DNA from: Silurus meridionalis
Lineage: Eukaryota; Chordata; Actinopteri; Siluriformes; Siluridae
Assembly: GCF_014805685.1 (NCBI RefSeq)
Contig: NC_060901.1
Coordinates: 18,702,405 to 18,766,404, forward strand
DNA length: 64,000 bases
Direction: 5' to 3'
Shown: one piece after another, positions 54,883 to 64,000 of the stretch
Numbering within the stretch: position 1 is the stretch's first letter
Layout: the number at the start of each line of letters is the position of its first letter
The notes under the pieces: model-generated
What the model was told of the DNA's origin: nothing
The model's input: only the letters and a program-made list of their open reading frames with translations
Databases searched by the model: none
Translations under genes and position numbers: made by a program

Positions 54883-54934
<52 letters not shown>

Positions 54935-56321
54935 ATCGTTAAAGGGTATCATGTTCTTTTTAAATATCTGATTGTAAAGAAATTTCAGGTTGTGAGTAGA
55001 AATGCGAGTTGTGTGAAGATTAGTTAGAAACAAGTTCACCCTCTGACCAATCAGATGCAAGCATTGTTTCCAGATCATTTTAATGTGCTATAAAAAAAAA
55101 AAAGTATTGACCAAATTGGACCACATCTCCATCATCTTATCTTCGGTTGTCTCACCTCGGGTTGCTATGGTTCCAGTCCCCTCTGGTGTTTATCATGCTG
55201 GCAAGAGAAGACATCTATCAGCTGATCAACTTCGCCTCGTTCTCGCGCTGGCTCTTTATCGCCATGGTTACGCTGGGGCTCCTGGTCCATCGCTACCGAT
55301 TCCCGGACCATCCGAGGGCGTTCAAGGTTTGCAACTTTCGATAACGATTAATACGATGCAGGCCAAAAGTATTGGGACACCTGCCTTTCTAGCCATATGT
55401 AGACATTCTCCAAACTGTTTCCACAAAGTTGGTTAGATTTGGAGACCCAAACCTGCTTCAGTACAATGACATAAAGCACAAAGCCAGCTCCATGAGCATA
55501 TGGGTTGGTGTGAAAGACCTTGAGTGGCCTGCTATAGAGCTGTAAAGCCTTTGTGGCTGAATGAGCACCACTTCCATTTTCCCAGCTCATTATAAAAGCA
55601 AATATGTGGAACAGGATGCTAAAAACGGCAATCAGGTGTCCACAAACTTTTGTCCATATAGTGTCTTTTTCATGTCAGCTATTAATGATAATTTGATGAC
55701 CAATATTTATGTTTTTTTTCATACGAGTCTAGGTTCCTCTGGCGGTTCCTGCGATCTTCACTGTGGTGTGTTTCTTTATCGTGGGTCTGTCTCTGTATTC
55801 AGACCCCTGGAACACAGGCTGCAGTTTGGCCGTCACTCTTACTGGAATCCCCGTTTACTACCTGACCATAAAGCACTCGTACGTTCCGAGCCGGTGGAGA
55901 AAAGCCTTCAGTGAGTTACACCTTTTTACCTTCTCATTTGGTTCCTGGACACACTTTTTTTTTTACTCAATCATCTCCAATAAACACTTTTTAATGGGTT
56001 TTGATGGATGTCCAGGGAGTATTGGGTGTGGGGTGGGAATACACACAAACACACATTTGGGATGAACTGGAACGCTGATTGTCGTGAGCTAGTGGTCTAG
56101 TGAAACATCTTCCCAGAAGAGTGGAGGTTATTAGTACAGCAAATGTGGTCTCGATGTGGAATGTATAGTCAGGTGTCCACAAACTTTTGTCTGTGTATTT
56201 TCTTCTCCCTAACCAGATGTTCCACTCATATCAGTTTCTTCTCTTGCTCTTTTCAGATTATTGCAGCAGACAGCTTCAGATCTTGTTGGAGGTGGTGCAG
56301 CAGGAAGTTCCGACATACTGA
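50712..56321 (+). CDS. slc7a11: xCT-like (SLC7A11-type) heteromeric amino acid transporter light chain, twelve coding exons
   Basis: The exons are 50712-50949, 51293-51419, 51558-51673, 52574-52699, 52783-52882, 53406-53450, 53529-53652, 54041-54144, 54289-54385, 55177-55326, 55733-55910 and 56257-56321. All are in phase, giving 489 residues. This APC-superfamily protein with 12 predicted membrane segments would exchange amino acids (cystine/glutamate for xCT) at the plasma membrane with the heavy chain SLC3A2. TM1 has the GSGIF substrate motif (about 46-50). Cys145 in EPFFTPC matches the cysteine of xCT that links to 4F2hc. The C-terminus [11 protein letters not shown] resembles the xCT tail. 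It could be a fish xCT paralog, so substrate is inferred. The start at 50712 is chosen over an upstream in-frame ATG at 50646, whose extension is Cys-rich. The donor of exon 7 (GTCGGT) is weak. Confidence 0.9.
51965..52078 (-). mobile_element. tRNA-derived SINE fragment in transporter intron 3
   Basis: It contains 'gagggttaagggccttgtttaagggtccaacattggtagtactgcgg' and ends 'ctaacctttgagccactacag', the complement of a tRNA-like A-box head (GTGGCTCAAAGGTTAG). Confidence 0.6.
53000..53235. mobile_element. Tc1-type MITE fragments in transporter intron 5
   Basis: One left end at 53002-53030 reads 'cattgtgtggaccaaaagtattcggacac'. Further internal family text ('ggttggagtggaagatct', 'actgaacacctttgggtg') follows near 53165-53230. 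Confidence 0.55.
54200..54288. repeat. (TG)n microsatellite forming the acceptor region of transporter exon 9
   Basis: About 87 bases of pure TG end in TAG at 54286-54288, which is the splice acceptor of the exon at 54289. No pyrimidine tract separates them. Confidence 0.9.
54884..54933. repeat. (TG)n microsatellite in transporter intron 9
   Basis: About 50 bases of TG repeat. Confidence 0.9.
55356..55667. mobile_element. Tc1-type MITE in transporter intron 10
   Basis: The left end is GGCCAAAAGTATTGGGACAC and the right end AGGTGTCCACAAACTTTTGT, followed by CCATATAGTGT. It is one of the better preserved copies. Confidence 0.75.
55925..56195. mobile_element. Tc1-type MITE in transporter intron 11
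   Basis: The right end is AGGTGTCCACAAACTTTTGT at 56170-56189. The interior has 'gggatgaactggaacgctg' and 'gaaacatcttcccagaagagtggaggttatta'. Confidence 0.65.
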
Positions 56322-56952
56322 ATACACTTCATCCCAAACTTCTTCTACATAAGTTCTTCATGAAGAACTTTTAACATCCCTGAAATATTTCGATTGCACA
56401 AAAAGGGTCTTCATACGCAGTAATCTCAATGTTGATCGTATAGAACGTCATAGAATGTAGTTACAAAACCGATTGTACGTGGTGATAACAAAAGGTTTTA
56501 AGACCTGGAGGTATTTCTTTTCCAGGCACCTTCCGCAATTTGCGCCAGATCTCCGCAATCTTGTCAAAACGCAGAGCATCTTCCGGACCGTCTTCTAGCA
56601 CTGCTCCCGATGTACATTACACAGGACCACATATCACTTAAAGACTTATGAAGGTCGGCGCTACCTGTGACTGTGCGGGCAGCCTTGTGCTGCCATCTGT
56701 TGGTGTATTACAGAACTAGCCTCAAAACTTTATCATACCACCCTATATGGCCATTCGATCGATTCATAATTCATGTTTCATAAACCCATGTACATTCAAA
56801 TTCTACCATTTATCACAAATGTTCACTAGTTATAGATTCTAACGTAGTTTTGAACCGGATCAGTGCTAAAACAAAAAGTGGTTCTTTGGGAGAACCGAAA
56901 ACGAACCACCTTGTCAACTGATTCTCAGAGTTTATACTGTCTTTTAACAAAA

Positions 56953-57240
56953 TACACTCTATGGTCAAAAGTTTGTGGACACCTGACCGCAAGATTGGTA
57001 TGCAAACAATTTTTGACCTCATTTGTTGTTATAAAAAGCTCCACGCTTGGGACGCCATTCCACGTGATTTTGGAGTGCACTTCTAGATATTTGAAGATCT
57101 TCCACTCGAACCCATATGTTCATGGAGCTGGTTTTGTGCACATGCTGGAACAAGTTTAAGTCTCCTAGTGATGGGAAATAAAACTATATACGGCTGGAAA
57201 AAAAAGGCAGGTTTCCCAATCATTTTGTCCATATAATGTA
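56953..57240. mobile_element. Tc1-type MITE between the convergent transporter and foxm1
   Basis: The left end is ACACTCTATGGTCAAAAGTT and the right end TTTCCCAATCATTTTGTCCA. The surrounding gap 56322-57974 holds no gene that I can see. Confidence 0.7.
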
Positions 57241-57864
57241 AACTAATACACAGAAAGTTGATGAAGGATTTTAATAAAATTTTATTAACAATACACACAG
57301 ACTGTGATGATGATGACAATGAGGTTAAAATAATAAACAGGCAATTTGTTTTTTTTTTAAAAGCCAATGCATGCAAGAACCATAGAATTCACCGAGTGCC
57401 AATATCATATCATATAACAATATAATGTATATTCGCTCAAATCGTACATCTTAAAATAGAAATCTCAGGTCTATTTCTCGTTTAAGAAGCAGTAGTGTCT
57501 GTTAAACTCATTTACACACCTGAAATCCATATACAAATATTACAAAATTGTGCAAAATTCCTAAATACATTCCTTCCACTGGTTGTTTTGTCCCCTTGTC
57601 CCTCGCTCATGCATCCTTTTTTTACAGTGATAAATACACTCTGACTGGACGTATGTACAGTAAACAGGGACAGGAAAACACAAAAACAAAGATGCGTAAA
57701 GGGATGGAAGAAGGAGAGCAAGACATAGATAAATAGAGTGAGCAGATTAAGGAGGAATGTGTCGCTGGAAGCGGAAAAACCAACAAAGAAGACACTGACG
57801 TGGATAGAGAAAGATTGGCAGGCTGTAGAATGAAAGGCAGAGGTACAGATAAAAAATCTAAAGA

Positions 57865-57870
57865 TTTATT
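57865..57870 (-). terminator. Candidate polyadenylation signal of foxm1
   Basis: AATAAA on the minus strand lies about 105 bases past the foxm1 stop codon. Confidence 0.45.
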
Positions 57871-57974
57871 ATATTAGGAAAAAAAATACGAATAAGAAAA
57901 AAAAGAAGAGTAATCACTCCGAGGCAGTGTAAAAGCGGGTGAGCAGCTTGACAAAAAGAAATTGCGCCGTGCCA

Positions 57975-60900
57975 TTATTTAAGCTCGGGAATTAACTGTG
58001 ACCAGCTAAGGTTGGCCATGCCGAGGTCGTCGTCCTCCAGACATGAGAAGCTGATGTCCACTAGGATTTTGCTCAGGCTGTCGTTCATGGTGTCCAGAAC
58101 GAGGCCCTCGGTGAGTGAGCGGTTCTGTGGCTCAAGCGAGCGGTTTTGTGGCTCGCGCAAGCAGGATGTGAGCAGCTCACGGGGCGAACTGAACAGCTGG
58201 AGGTCTTTGAACGGCGTCCCATTGAGGCTCAGACCGCTGAGCTCGTGCTTCTGCGGCGTGCGGATCGGGCTGAAATCTAGCACGCTGCGGCCGGCTTTGC
58301 CCAGCGGCGTGATCCTCCACGGCTCCAACGCCTTGCTGGGGGTCGAAGACGCCGGGTGGCTCGCTTTGACGGGCGTTTTAAAGGTCTCGCCCTCGGGCCG
58401 GGGCTCCGCCTCCAGCTCCACCTCTTGGAACGTGGAGCCGTCCAGGGCCAAGCCCGAGTCGAAGAAAGTGCTGTCGGGGAAGAGCAAGACGGGCTCCTCT
58501 GTGGAAGGCGGGACCAGGCGCTGTTTACGACGCGAGCTGCTTGCCTCCTTACGTTTGCTGATGTGGGAATCAGGGATGCACTCGTCCTTCATCTCTGGGA
58601 CCGGGGTGGAGATCAGGACGGTGCTGGATTCGCTCTTGGAAACCTTTTAAAACAAAAGTAGCAGAGTTAACCAGGGAAGTGTTTTCTCACGGGTTTCTGA
58701 ATGAGCAGGATTTACCTTCGGAGCGATACAGAGCCTCTTGCACCCCGATTTCGAAACCGGATTGGAGGCGGAGGAGCTCTGCTGAGAGGTGGACAAAGGG
58801 AGCGCCGCCGGGGAGGACAGGAAAAGCGAAGGAGTCAGAGGAAGCTGAATCGGTACGAGGTACGAGTTGGTACGTGGCAGGAGAGGCTTCATTTTCCTTT
58901 CTGGAGATAAAATATAAGAATACATCAAATATCATCGTCCCTTTTTGCTCTACCTCCGTGCTTCCAGGAAGATGTTCCACTAGATTTTGTGGAGATTTGC
59001 AGCTCCTTCAGCCACACCAGGTCAGGTACTGATGTAGGGTGAGGTGAGAAGGCCTGAGGTGTGGTCAGCTTTAAAAATTCATTCCAAAAGGTGTTCAATG
59101 GGGGTTTATAGATTTATAGCAGACCACTCAAGAGCTTCCACTCCTATATGTTCATTGAGCCGGTTTTTGTAGTTCAACTAAAGGGAAAGTTTCATGCTAG
59201 AGCTGCGTCTTCCTGCAGTCAGAAAAGGAAAAGAACGTCTGGATTTATTTCATTTTTTTGCACAAAAAGGGGCCGTGCGTTAGAAATCCGAAGGCACTTA
59301 ATAAAGTAAATTGATCTTCTGTCTGTCTGGTGCAAAGAAATCAAAGCAAACCATCTGCACCATATTGAATTGCGTAGCATCGTATTTTTTCTTTCATTAA
59401 ATCTCATTGTGTGTGTGTTGATTGAGTTAAAATAAAAGTCTAAACAATAACTTTCATGGATGTTCACCTACCTGTGGTACAAGTGGTCAGCCTTTTCGGA
59501 TCGGGGACAACTGGCTTTTGTTGCTGTGGAGACACAGCAACAATCCTGTCAGTTTTGCAAAATCTAAACTCTGTATCTGCAGTTTCCCTGCATAAAGCTC
59601 CAAAGCTGAGCAAAAAGTTTGGGGAGACCTGAAGATACTCATGCTTTTTCAAACATCCGGTTCCACTTTTTTTTTTCGAAGAACATCCACTCTTTGAGAA
59701 AGATGTTCTAATTGATTTGAGGAGATTTTTTTAGAAGTCAACAGCACCGATGGTTGATTGCTGTAACTATCAGCAAAAAAATCCATACCATTGTTTTTTC
59801 CAGGTTGCATTCTACAGTAAGAGAGCGGCCTCTAGAGGCGAATCATTGACACCACATGCTGACGCAACTCTTATTTTCCTCTTATTTTAAATTGATTAAT
59901 ATAATTAATACTAGGGATGCACCGAAATGAAAATTCTTGGCCGAAACCGAAAACCGAAAAAGAGGAAAGCAAGGCCGAAAACTGAAAACCGAAACACCGA
60001 AAAAAATTATGCCAATTATTATTACCATTGCATTTATGTCTATGACTGTGTACCAACCTTACTCAAATCAAGGCATTTCAATTGCATAAATTAATATTAA
60101 AGTTTCAAAGAATAAATCAATTTCAAATTATGAAAATATTTATTTATAGCACATTGCAACAATGCACAGGATAAAATAAATTAAAATTCTAACTTAAATG
60201 TTTAATTTAAATGCACTCGTGTACATTAAATAATAATGTACAGGCCCTCTGGCCTGCTGAAAGGTTGTAAAATTAAATATGTTCTTTCATAAAAACAAAG
60301 TGCATTCAGAACAAGTGCAACTGCTTAAAGATACAATACAACAATATCACTGGGAAACTTCCTTGCCTTTTCAAAAAACGTCTGCCACAGACGGAGTGCG
60401 CATGCTCGAAGGGGTTTTATTTTTCTGTGCCGCGTTCTTCTCATATTCAGCATAGCGATCGGATGTTTGGATTTCAGGTGATAAATTAAACCCGACGTGG
60501 AGAAAGTCTTTGCAGACGAAATTTCGGCATTACATGTTTTGCAAATCGCTATCCGTGGGTCTTTCTCAGATATACTGAAATACGTCCACACCGCAGACAT
60601 GTTGCTTCAGACATGCACGTGCGGGCCGCGGTTTCTGTTTGCGTCATCACAACAAACTGTTTCGGCCGTGTTTTTTCGGTGATCAAAATGCACTTTTGGG
60701 CCGTTTTCGACTGAAAATTTTCGGTGGCCGAATATTCGGTGCATCCCTAATTAATACAATTATTTAATTTTACATATTTTCCTGATTCAGTACTGCTTTT
60801 TTACTTGTTTTAATAAAGTTCAGTATTATTTACATGAAATTATTATAATATTTTTTTTAAGTATCCATTTCGAAAAAAAAATCGGCTATCTACAAGTACG

Positions 60901-62456
60901 ATCCAACCTGTTTCGGTCGACCTCTAAATTTGTACTCATTCAGATTGTTAATTCAGTTGTGGGAACATTTTGCCGAAGAACCACATACGGCATATGGAGG
61001 GGAAACATTTTTACAGTCAGGTATCCCGATACTTTTGCAAATTTGTGTCAAAGAAACACATGGATATGAACATTCTTCCTGAACTGAACTTCATAAATCC
61101 TGGAATAAAATATACGTGGATCATTCGGAGATTCGGAAATGAGCAATGTGTCCTCTCTGTAGCGCAGTGTAGAAAAAATAACAACAAATAAATTCTTACT
61201 TGGTAACAGACTTGCATGGTTTGTGCGAAAGAGCGAGATGCCGGATCGAGTTCAGGCTGCAGAGGGGGGCAGAAGGGAGGGGTGGGGGACAAGAGGCAAA
61301 ATAAAGTGTGAGATAAGGGTTCTGGAGGTAAAATGGACGAGAAGGAGGAGGAGGTTTACCTTGTACACCTGCTCTAAGGTCAGACAGCGGTTTGCTTCGG
61401 GTTTTATGGTCCAGAAGGAGGTCTTGCCGTCGGGGGTGCTCTCTCTGACGAACATGTCGTGCAGCGAGAGATTATGGCGAATAGAGTTCTAATAAAGGGG
61501 AAAAGGAAACGCTAGTGAAGTGCACGGTTTTTACTGTGATCGTGTAGAAATTTCAACGGATGTTACCTTCCAACCGGGTTTGGCGACATCCCGGAAGTAG
61601 GGGAAATGATCCTCGATCCAGGTATAGATCTCCTTCAGGGTCATCTTTTTATCTTTCTTGCTGTTGATCGCGAACTGGATCATGGCCATGTAGGAGTAGG
61701 GCGGCCTTTCTGAATGCGGACCGCTGACGCCGCTCGGTTCTCCATCTCCTCGCTGTGCCTGAAGGGAAAACACGATCTTGTTTCCACGACAATTCAGAAA
61801 TTTGTACATAGCAAGAACGAGAAATCAGCGGTACCTCTTGCAGCTGGACGCAGGCCTCGATGTTCTCTTTATCGGAATCTTTCTTTTCCGGCTTGGAGAC
61901 GTTTGTGACGTCCGTGTTCATTTTCCCCAACCACTGGATGTTCGTCAGGCTGGTATCCAAGAGACTGCGGTCCGAGTCGTTTTTCACTAATGATCCAGCA
62001 AATGGTAGAATCAGCAAGAAATCAAGCGAAGCGATCTATATATATACACATATACATATGAAACACGTACATCTGAGAGCTTTGCTTGCAAGCTCCTCAG
62101 GCCCGAGGTTCTTCCCCTCATCACCAAGAGCTTGGACGCCGTCCTCCGATCCATTATTTCCGCTCAGCAAGATAAACTTGTTCGGCCCCCGAGGGCCACT
62201 TTCCTTCCCTTTGGCCGTCAGAATGTCGATGACGCTCTGAAGATCTGCCGTTTTTGGTATAACCACCACTTGCGTGTCCGCCATGGTGGGATGGTCCATA
62301 ATGCAGACGCCATCGGAGGCAGGCCGGGACCCCTGCGCCGGGTGGATTTGCTCCGCGGCCCGTCGGCTTCGTTCCTCTGAAACGGCAACTTCCTCCTCTT
62401 GAGGATTAATGGCCTCCTGGGACTCTCCCTCATCCTGTTCACAGCAAACCAGATCC
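57975..62456 (-). CDS. foxm1: Forkhead box M1 transcription factor, coding exons 2 onward, with a frame discontinuity
   Basis: The exons, in transcript order, are 62456-62071 (ATG at 62433), 61986-61835, 61758-61567, 61488-61360, 59523-59472, 58900-58716 and 58643-57975. FOXM1 drives G2/M genes in the nucleus. The N-terminus [17 protein letters not shown] matches mammalian FOXM1. The forkhead domain spans two exons ([16 protein letters not shown] to [29 protein letters not shown]). The C-terminal transactivation domain has [18 protein letters not shown] and ends SQLIPELK. The last six junctions are in phase. Inside exon 62456-62071 the N-terminal frame (from 62433) and the downstream frame ([12 protein letters not shown], from 62299) differ by one base, and only the second frame fits the next exon. 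Either a base is missing or the N-terminus is spliced differently. The C-terminal half is shorter than in mammals. Confidence 0.93.
59912..60749 (-). mobile_element. Non-autonomous hAT element with a perfect 8-bp target duplication
   Basis: The termini are TAGGGATGCACCGAA and its complement TTCGGTGCATCCCTA. The 8-bp target duplication ATTAATAC is perfect at 59904-59911 and 60750-60757. Within it lies a short reading frame with a BED zinc finger (60325-60600). At 838 bp it lacks the transposase catalytic region. It lies in the large foxm1 intron between 59523 and 61360. Confidence 0.9.
60325..60600 (-). pseudogene. BED-type zinc-finger remnant of a hAT transposase
   Basis: The 91-residue frame starts [20 protein letters not shown] and contains [10 protein letters not shown] followed by [10 protein letters not shown], giving the Cys-Cys-His-His spacing of a BED finger. 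BED fingers bind transposon ends at the N-terminus of hAT transposases. The rest of the transposase is missing, so this is a fragment. Confidence 0.7.
60960..61035. mobile_element. Tc1-type MITE end fragment in a foxm1 intron
   Basis: 'cagtcaggtatcccgatacttttgcaaat' (61015-61042) matches the family terminus. The other end is lost. A similar degenerate fragment lies at about 58955-59215. Confidence 0.45.
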
Positions 62457-63204
62457 CTGCAAACACAGATTCCACATTAAGTGACAATGGATTCAGATCC
62501 CAGATACCAAATCTACTCATTTTTGAATCGTAAACCTGAGGCCCTCAAGAATCAAATGTTATCCATCACACACCTTGGAAATCCAAACAAAAGGTCCAAG
62601 TTTTACAATTCAACCGACTCGAATAGATTTAACCGACTATTATTGTTTTTTGAATATTAACCAACGTGGTGACGTCACTCGTCTAGAACAGAATACGGTC
62701 ATAATCCAATCGGTTAATGATCGGAAATCAGAAATACATGCGCTCGTGTTTTATCTCGGGATTTTATAAGCAGCAGCCTGCGATCGGAGAGCGAGTGTAT
62801 CTTCAGTACAATACAATGACGTTGATAGGGATTTCCTCTGCACATAACGACCCACGGTTCGGATCGGAAATCGCAATTCTTGCAGCTGGATTTAATTGTA
62901 AAAACCTGTCCACTTGCTATTTCTATATTAACAAAAAGCATCCTAGATCGACACCATCTTCAACGTCGTCATCATCATCATCATCATCATCATGGTTTAT
63001 CTTATCATAAATCCGTAGCTACTGGTCACCAATGTAATTATTATTTATGATGGCAAACCAACCTTCATATTATGATAGATCTCAGGTTATCCTGTCGATT
63101 TTTTGTTGTTTTCTTTTTTCTTTTTGCTTTAATTCTCTCCGCTTGTAAAATGATGAAAGCGTAACCTCCTGGATGTCCCACTTCCGTCTTCTTCACTGTG
63201 CAAG

Positions 63205-63292
63205 TTTGAATTTTGGCGCAGGCCAATCACCGTAGGTCACGTGATCTGGTTCTGTCCAATCGGCGCACGCCGAGGAAGCTTCGCGAACCAAT
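63205..63292. promoter_or_regulatory. Bidirectional foxm1/rhno1 promoter: CHR-like, E2F/CDE-like and three CCAAT boxes
   Basis: On the plus strand TTTGAA (63205-63210) is followed by TTTT and GGCGC (63215-63219). Read toward foxm1 this is GCGCC, a 4-base spacer, then TTCAAA, the arrangement of a CDE-CHR tandem (LIN54 consensus TTYRAA). TTTTGGCGC also fits an E2F site. CCAAT boxes follow at 63223-63227, 63256-63260 and 63288-63292, spaced 33 and 32 bases, as in G2/M promoters bound by NF-Y. Binding is inferred from motifs only. Confidence 0.6.
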
Positions 63293-63460
63293 CCGAGGAG
63301 ATGCGGAAGTGCGAACGGATACAAAAGAACAAAATAAAGATTGTAATAATGAAAGAAGAAATGAATGCGCGCTATATTTGTGTATAAAAGAGTAGGTTTG
63401 AGGAGTAGACACGTTAATGGCTTGTTCACGTGGTTTCCTGCAGGGCCACGATGAGGTCTG

Positions 63461-63637
63461 ATGCCTCGCGCCACGCGGAAACGGAATTCCCTGAATCCAC
63501 GCAAGTCTCAGCTGCGGTTCGTGGAACAACCAAGAAACGGATCGAGACATGACTATGGAGCACATCTGCGAAGCGCAATCAACCCGAAGATCTCCGTGTC
63601 ACATACATCACGGCAAGGAGTCCCAGGGGATTCGTGG
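63461..63637 (+). CDS. rhno1: RHNO1-like (RAD9-HUS1-RAD1 interacting nuclear orphan), first coding exon only
   Basis: 59 codons, from MPRATRKRNSLNPRKSQLRF to GVPGDSW, end at a donor (TGG|GTAATT at 63638). The basic start followed by KSQLRFVEQPRNGSRHDYGAH resembles the mammalian RHNO1 N-terminus, and the Ser-Trp at the exon end fits the conserved SWV RAD1-contact motif, which would be completed in the next exon. RHNO1 supports the 9-1-1 clamp in ATR checkpoint signalling. In mammals it is head-to-head with FOXM1 exactly as here, which is the strongest support. The rest of the gene lies beyond this window. An ATG at 63450 starts a different frame and may be an upstream ORF. Confidence 0.7.
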
Positions 63638-63816
63638 GTAATTGGATCTGTGCCAGGTTTTATTTTAAGAGGAAATCGATCAGAGAAGCAAAGAAAAAAG
63701 TCCCTCCATGATGTCATTTGTGCATAAACAAGTGATTGATCCTTTTTGTAATGGGCCGTCATGGTCCAGCAAGGTCTTCACTGCTGGTGATGAGAATCAC
63801 CGATTTATGTTTTTAT

Positions 63817-63885
63817 CCAATCAATTTTTATTTCAGTTTCTGTCCAATCAAATTTGAGCCGCAACAGTGTGGGCACCTATAAAAA
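63817..63885 (+). promoter_or_regulatory. Two CCAAT boxes and a TATA box near the window end
   Basis: CCAAT occurs at 63817-63821 and 63844-63848, and TATAAAAA at 63878-63885. This looks like a compact promoter for a transcript starting near 63910, but no reading frame follows before the window ends. Its relation to the rhno1-like gene is unknown. Confidence 0.3.
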
Positions 63886-64000
63886 CCCCATGCTGTTAGA
63901 AGGCTGTTATTTTAACCAAACAGATTGCAAGCTAGAGTCACTGGGGCCATCTAGCCGGCGTCCAATAACGTCGTCCTTTGATTGGACGGTCCGAAAGCAC

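Larger units (their letters stand above)
59775..60905. repeat. Dispersed repeat interrupted by a hAT insertion
   Basis: Its flanks share blocks with 27290-27600 ('cctctagaggcgaatcattgacac'; 'cagtactgcttttttac'; 'aataaagttcagta'; 'aagtatccattt'). The hAT element at 59912-60749 sits inside it, so this repeat is older than the hAT insertion. Confidence 0.6.

Noticed and set aside
58012..58650. 212-residue open frame antisense to the last foxm1 exon
   Set aside because: It is the complement of a GC-rich coding exon with clear FOXM1 homology on the other strand. It has no own homology or splice context.

Overview
This window is vertebrate nuclear DNA, almost certainly from a teleost fish. It holds intron-rich genes with GT-AG splice sites and vertebrate-type proteins. 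Between them lie very dense (CA)n, (TAA)n and other microsatellites, Tc1-type miniature elements, hAT elements, an RTE-type LINE, tRNA-derived SINE fragments, and a large DNA transposon of a type I know from fish. The repeat content (Tc1-type MITEs in almost every long intron, and a dispersed repeat at 34.3 kb that I associate with catfish and carp relatives) hints at an ostariophysan such as a catfish. That species-level guess is weak.

Layout, left to right. (1) pou3f2-type single-exon POU homeobox gene (+, 748-1875), followed by about 7.5 kb of simple repeats and mobile-element remnants. (2) faxc (-, six coding exons, 9477-15580, 410 aa, complete), with a truncated RTE LINE in intron 1. (3) A 7.5-kb CACTA/EnSpm-like DNA transposon (16879-24349) with CACTG termini and two decayed gene units: a TNP2-like transposase and the gene often called 'SAMD3-like' in fish. 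(4) ccnc, cyclin C (-, twelve coding exons, 25912-33278, 283 aa, complete). (5) A 2.8-kb tract of direct and inverted repeats. (6) A type III-like intermediate filament gene (+, eleven coding exons, 36697-41819, 507 aa) with unusual intron positions and pentanucleotide satellites in two introns. (7) pgm3 (-, twelve coding exons, 42721-47557, 545 aa), convergent with the filament gene. (8) An xCT-like (SLC7A11-type) light-chain amino acid transporter (+, twelve coding exons, 50712-56321, 489 aa). (9) foxm1 (-, 57975-62456), with one apparent frame discontinuity near its N-terminus. (10) The first coding exon of a rhno1-like gene (+, 63461-63637), head-to-head with foxm1 across a promoter carrying three regularly spaced CCAAT boxes, an E2F/CDE-like site and a CHR-like site.

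For each multi-exon gene I traced the reading frame through every splice junction listed, and the phases match. Only foxm1 fails, at one place. pou3f2, faxc and ccnc are neighbours on human 6q16 and pgm3 lies at 6q14, while foxm1/rhno1 are on 12p13. The window therefore joins two blocks that are separate in mammals. The genes are not one pathway: they cover neural transcription control (pou3f2), an axonal GST-fold protein (faxc), the Mediator kinase module (ccnc), the cytoskeleton, UDP-GlcNAc synthesis (pgm3), cystine uptake, G2/M transcription (foxm1) and the DNA damage checkpoint (rhno1). The most distinctive observations are the local templated insertion inside the CACTA-like element, a 115-bp hairpin in the same element, the foxm1 frame problem, the shared cell-cycle promoter, and a splice acceptor built directly on a (TG)n tract.
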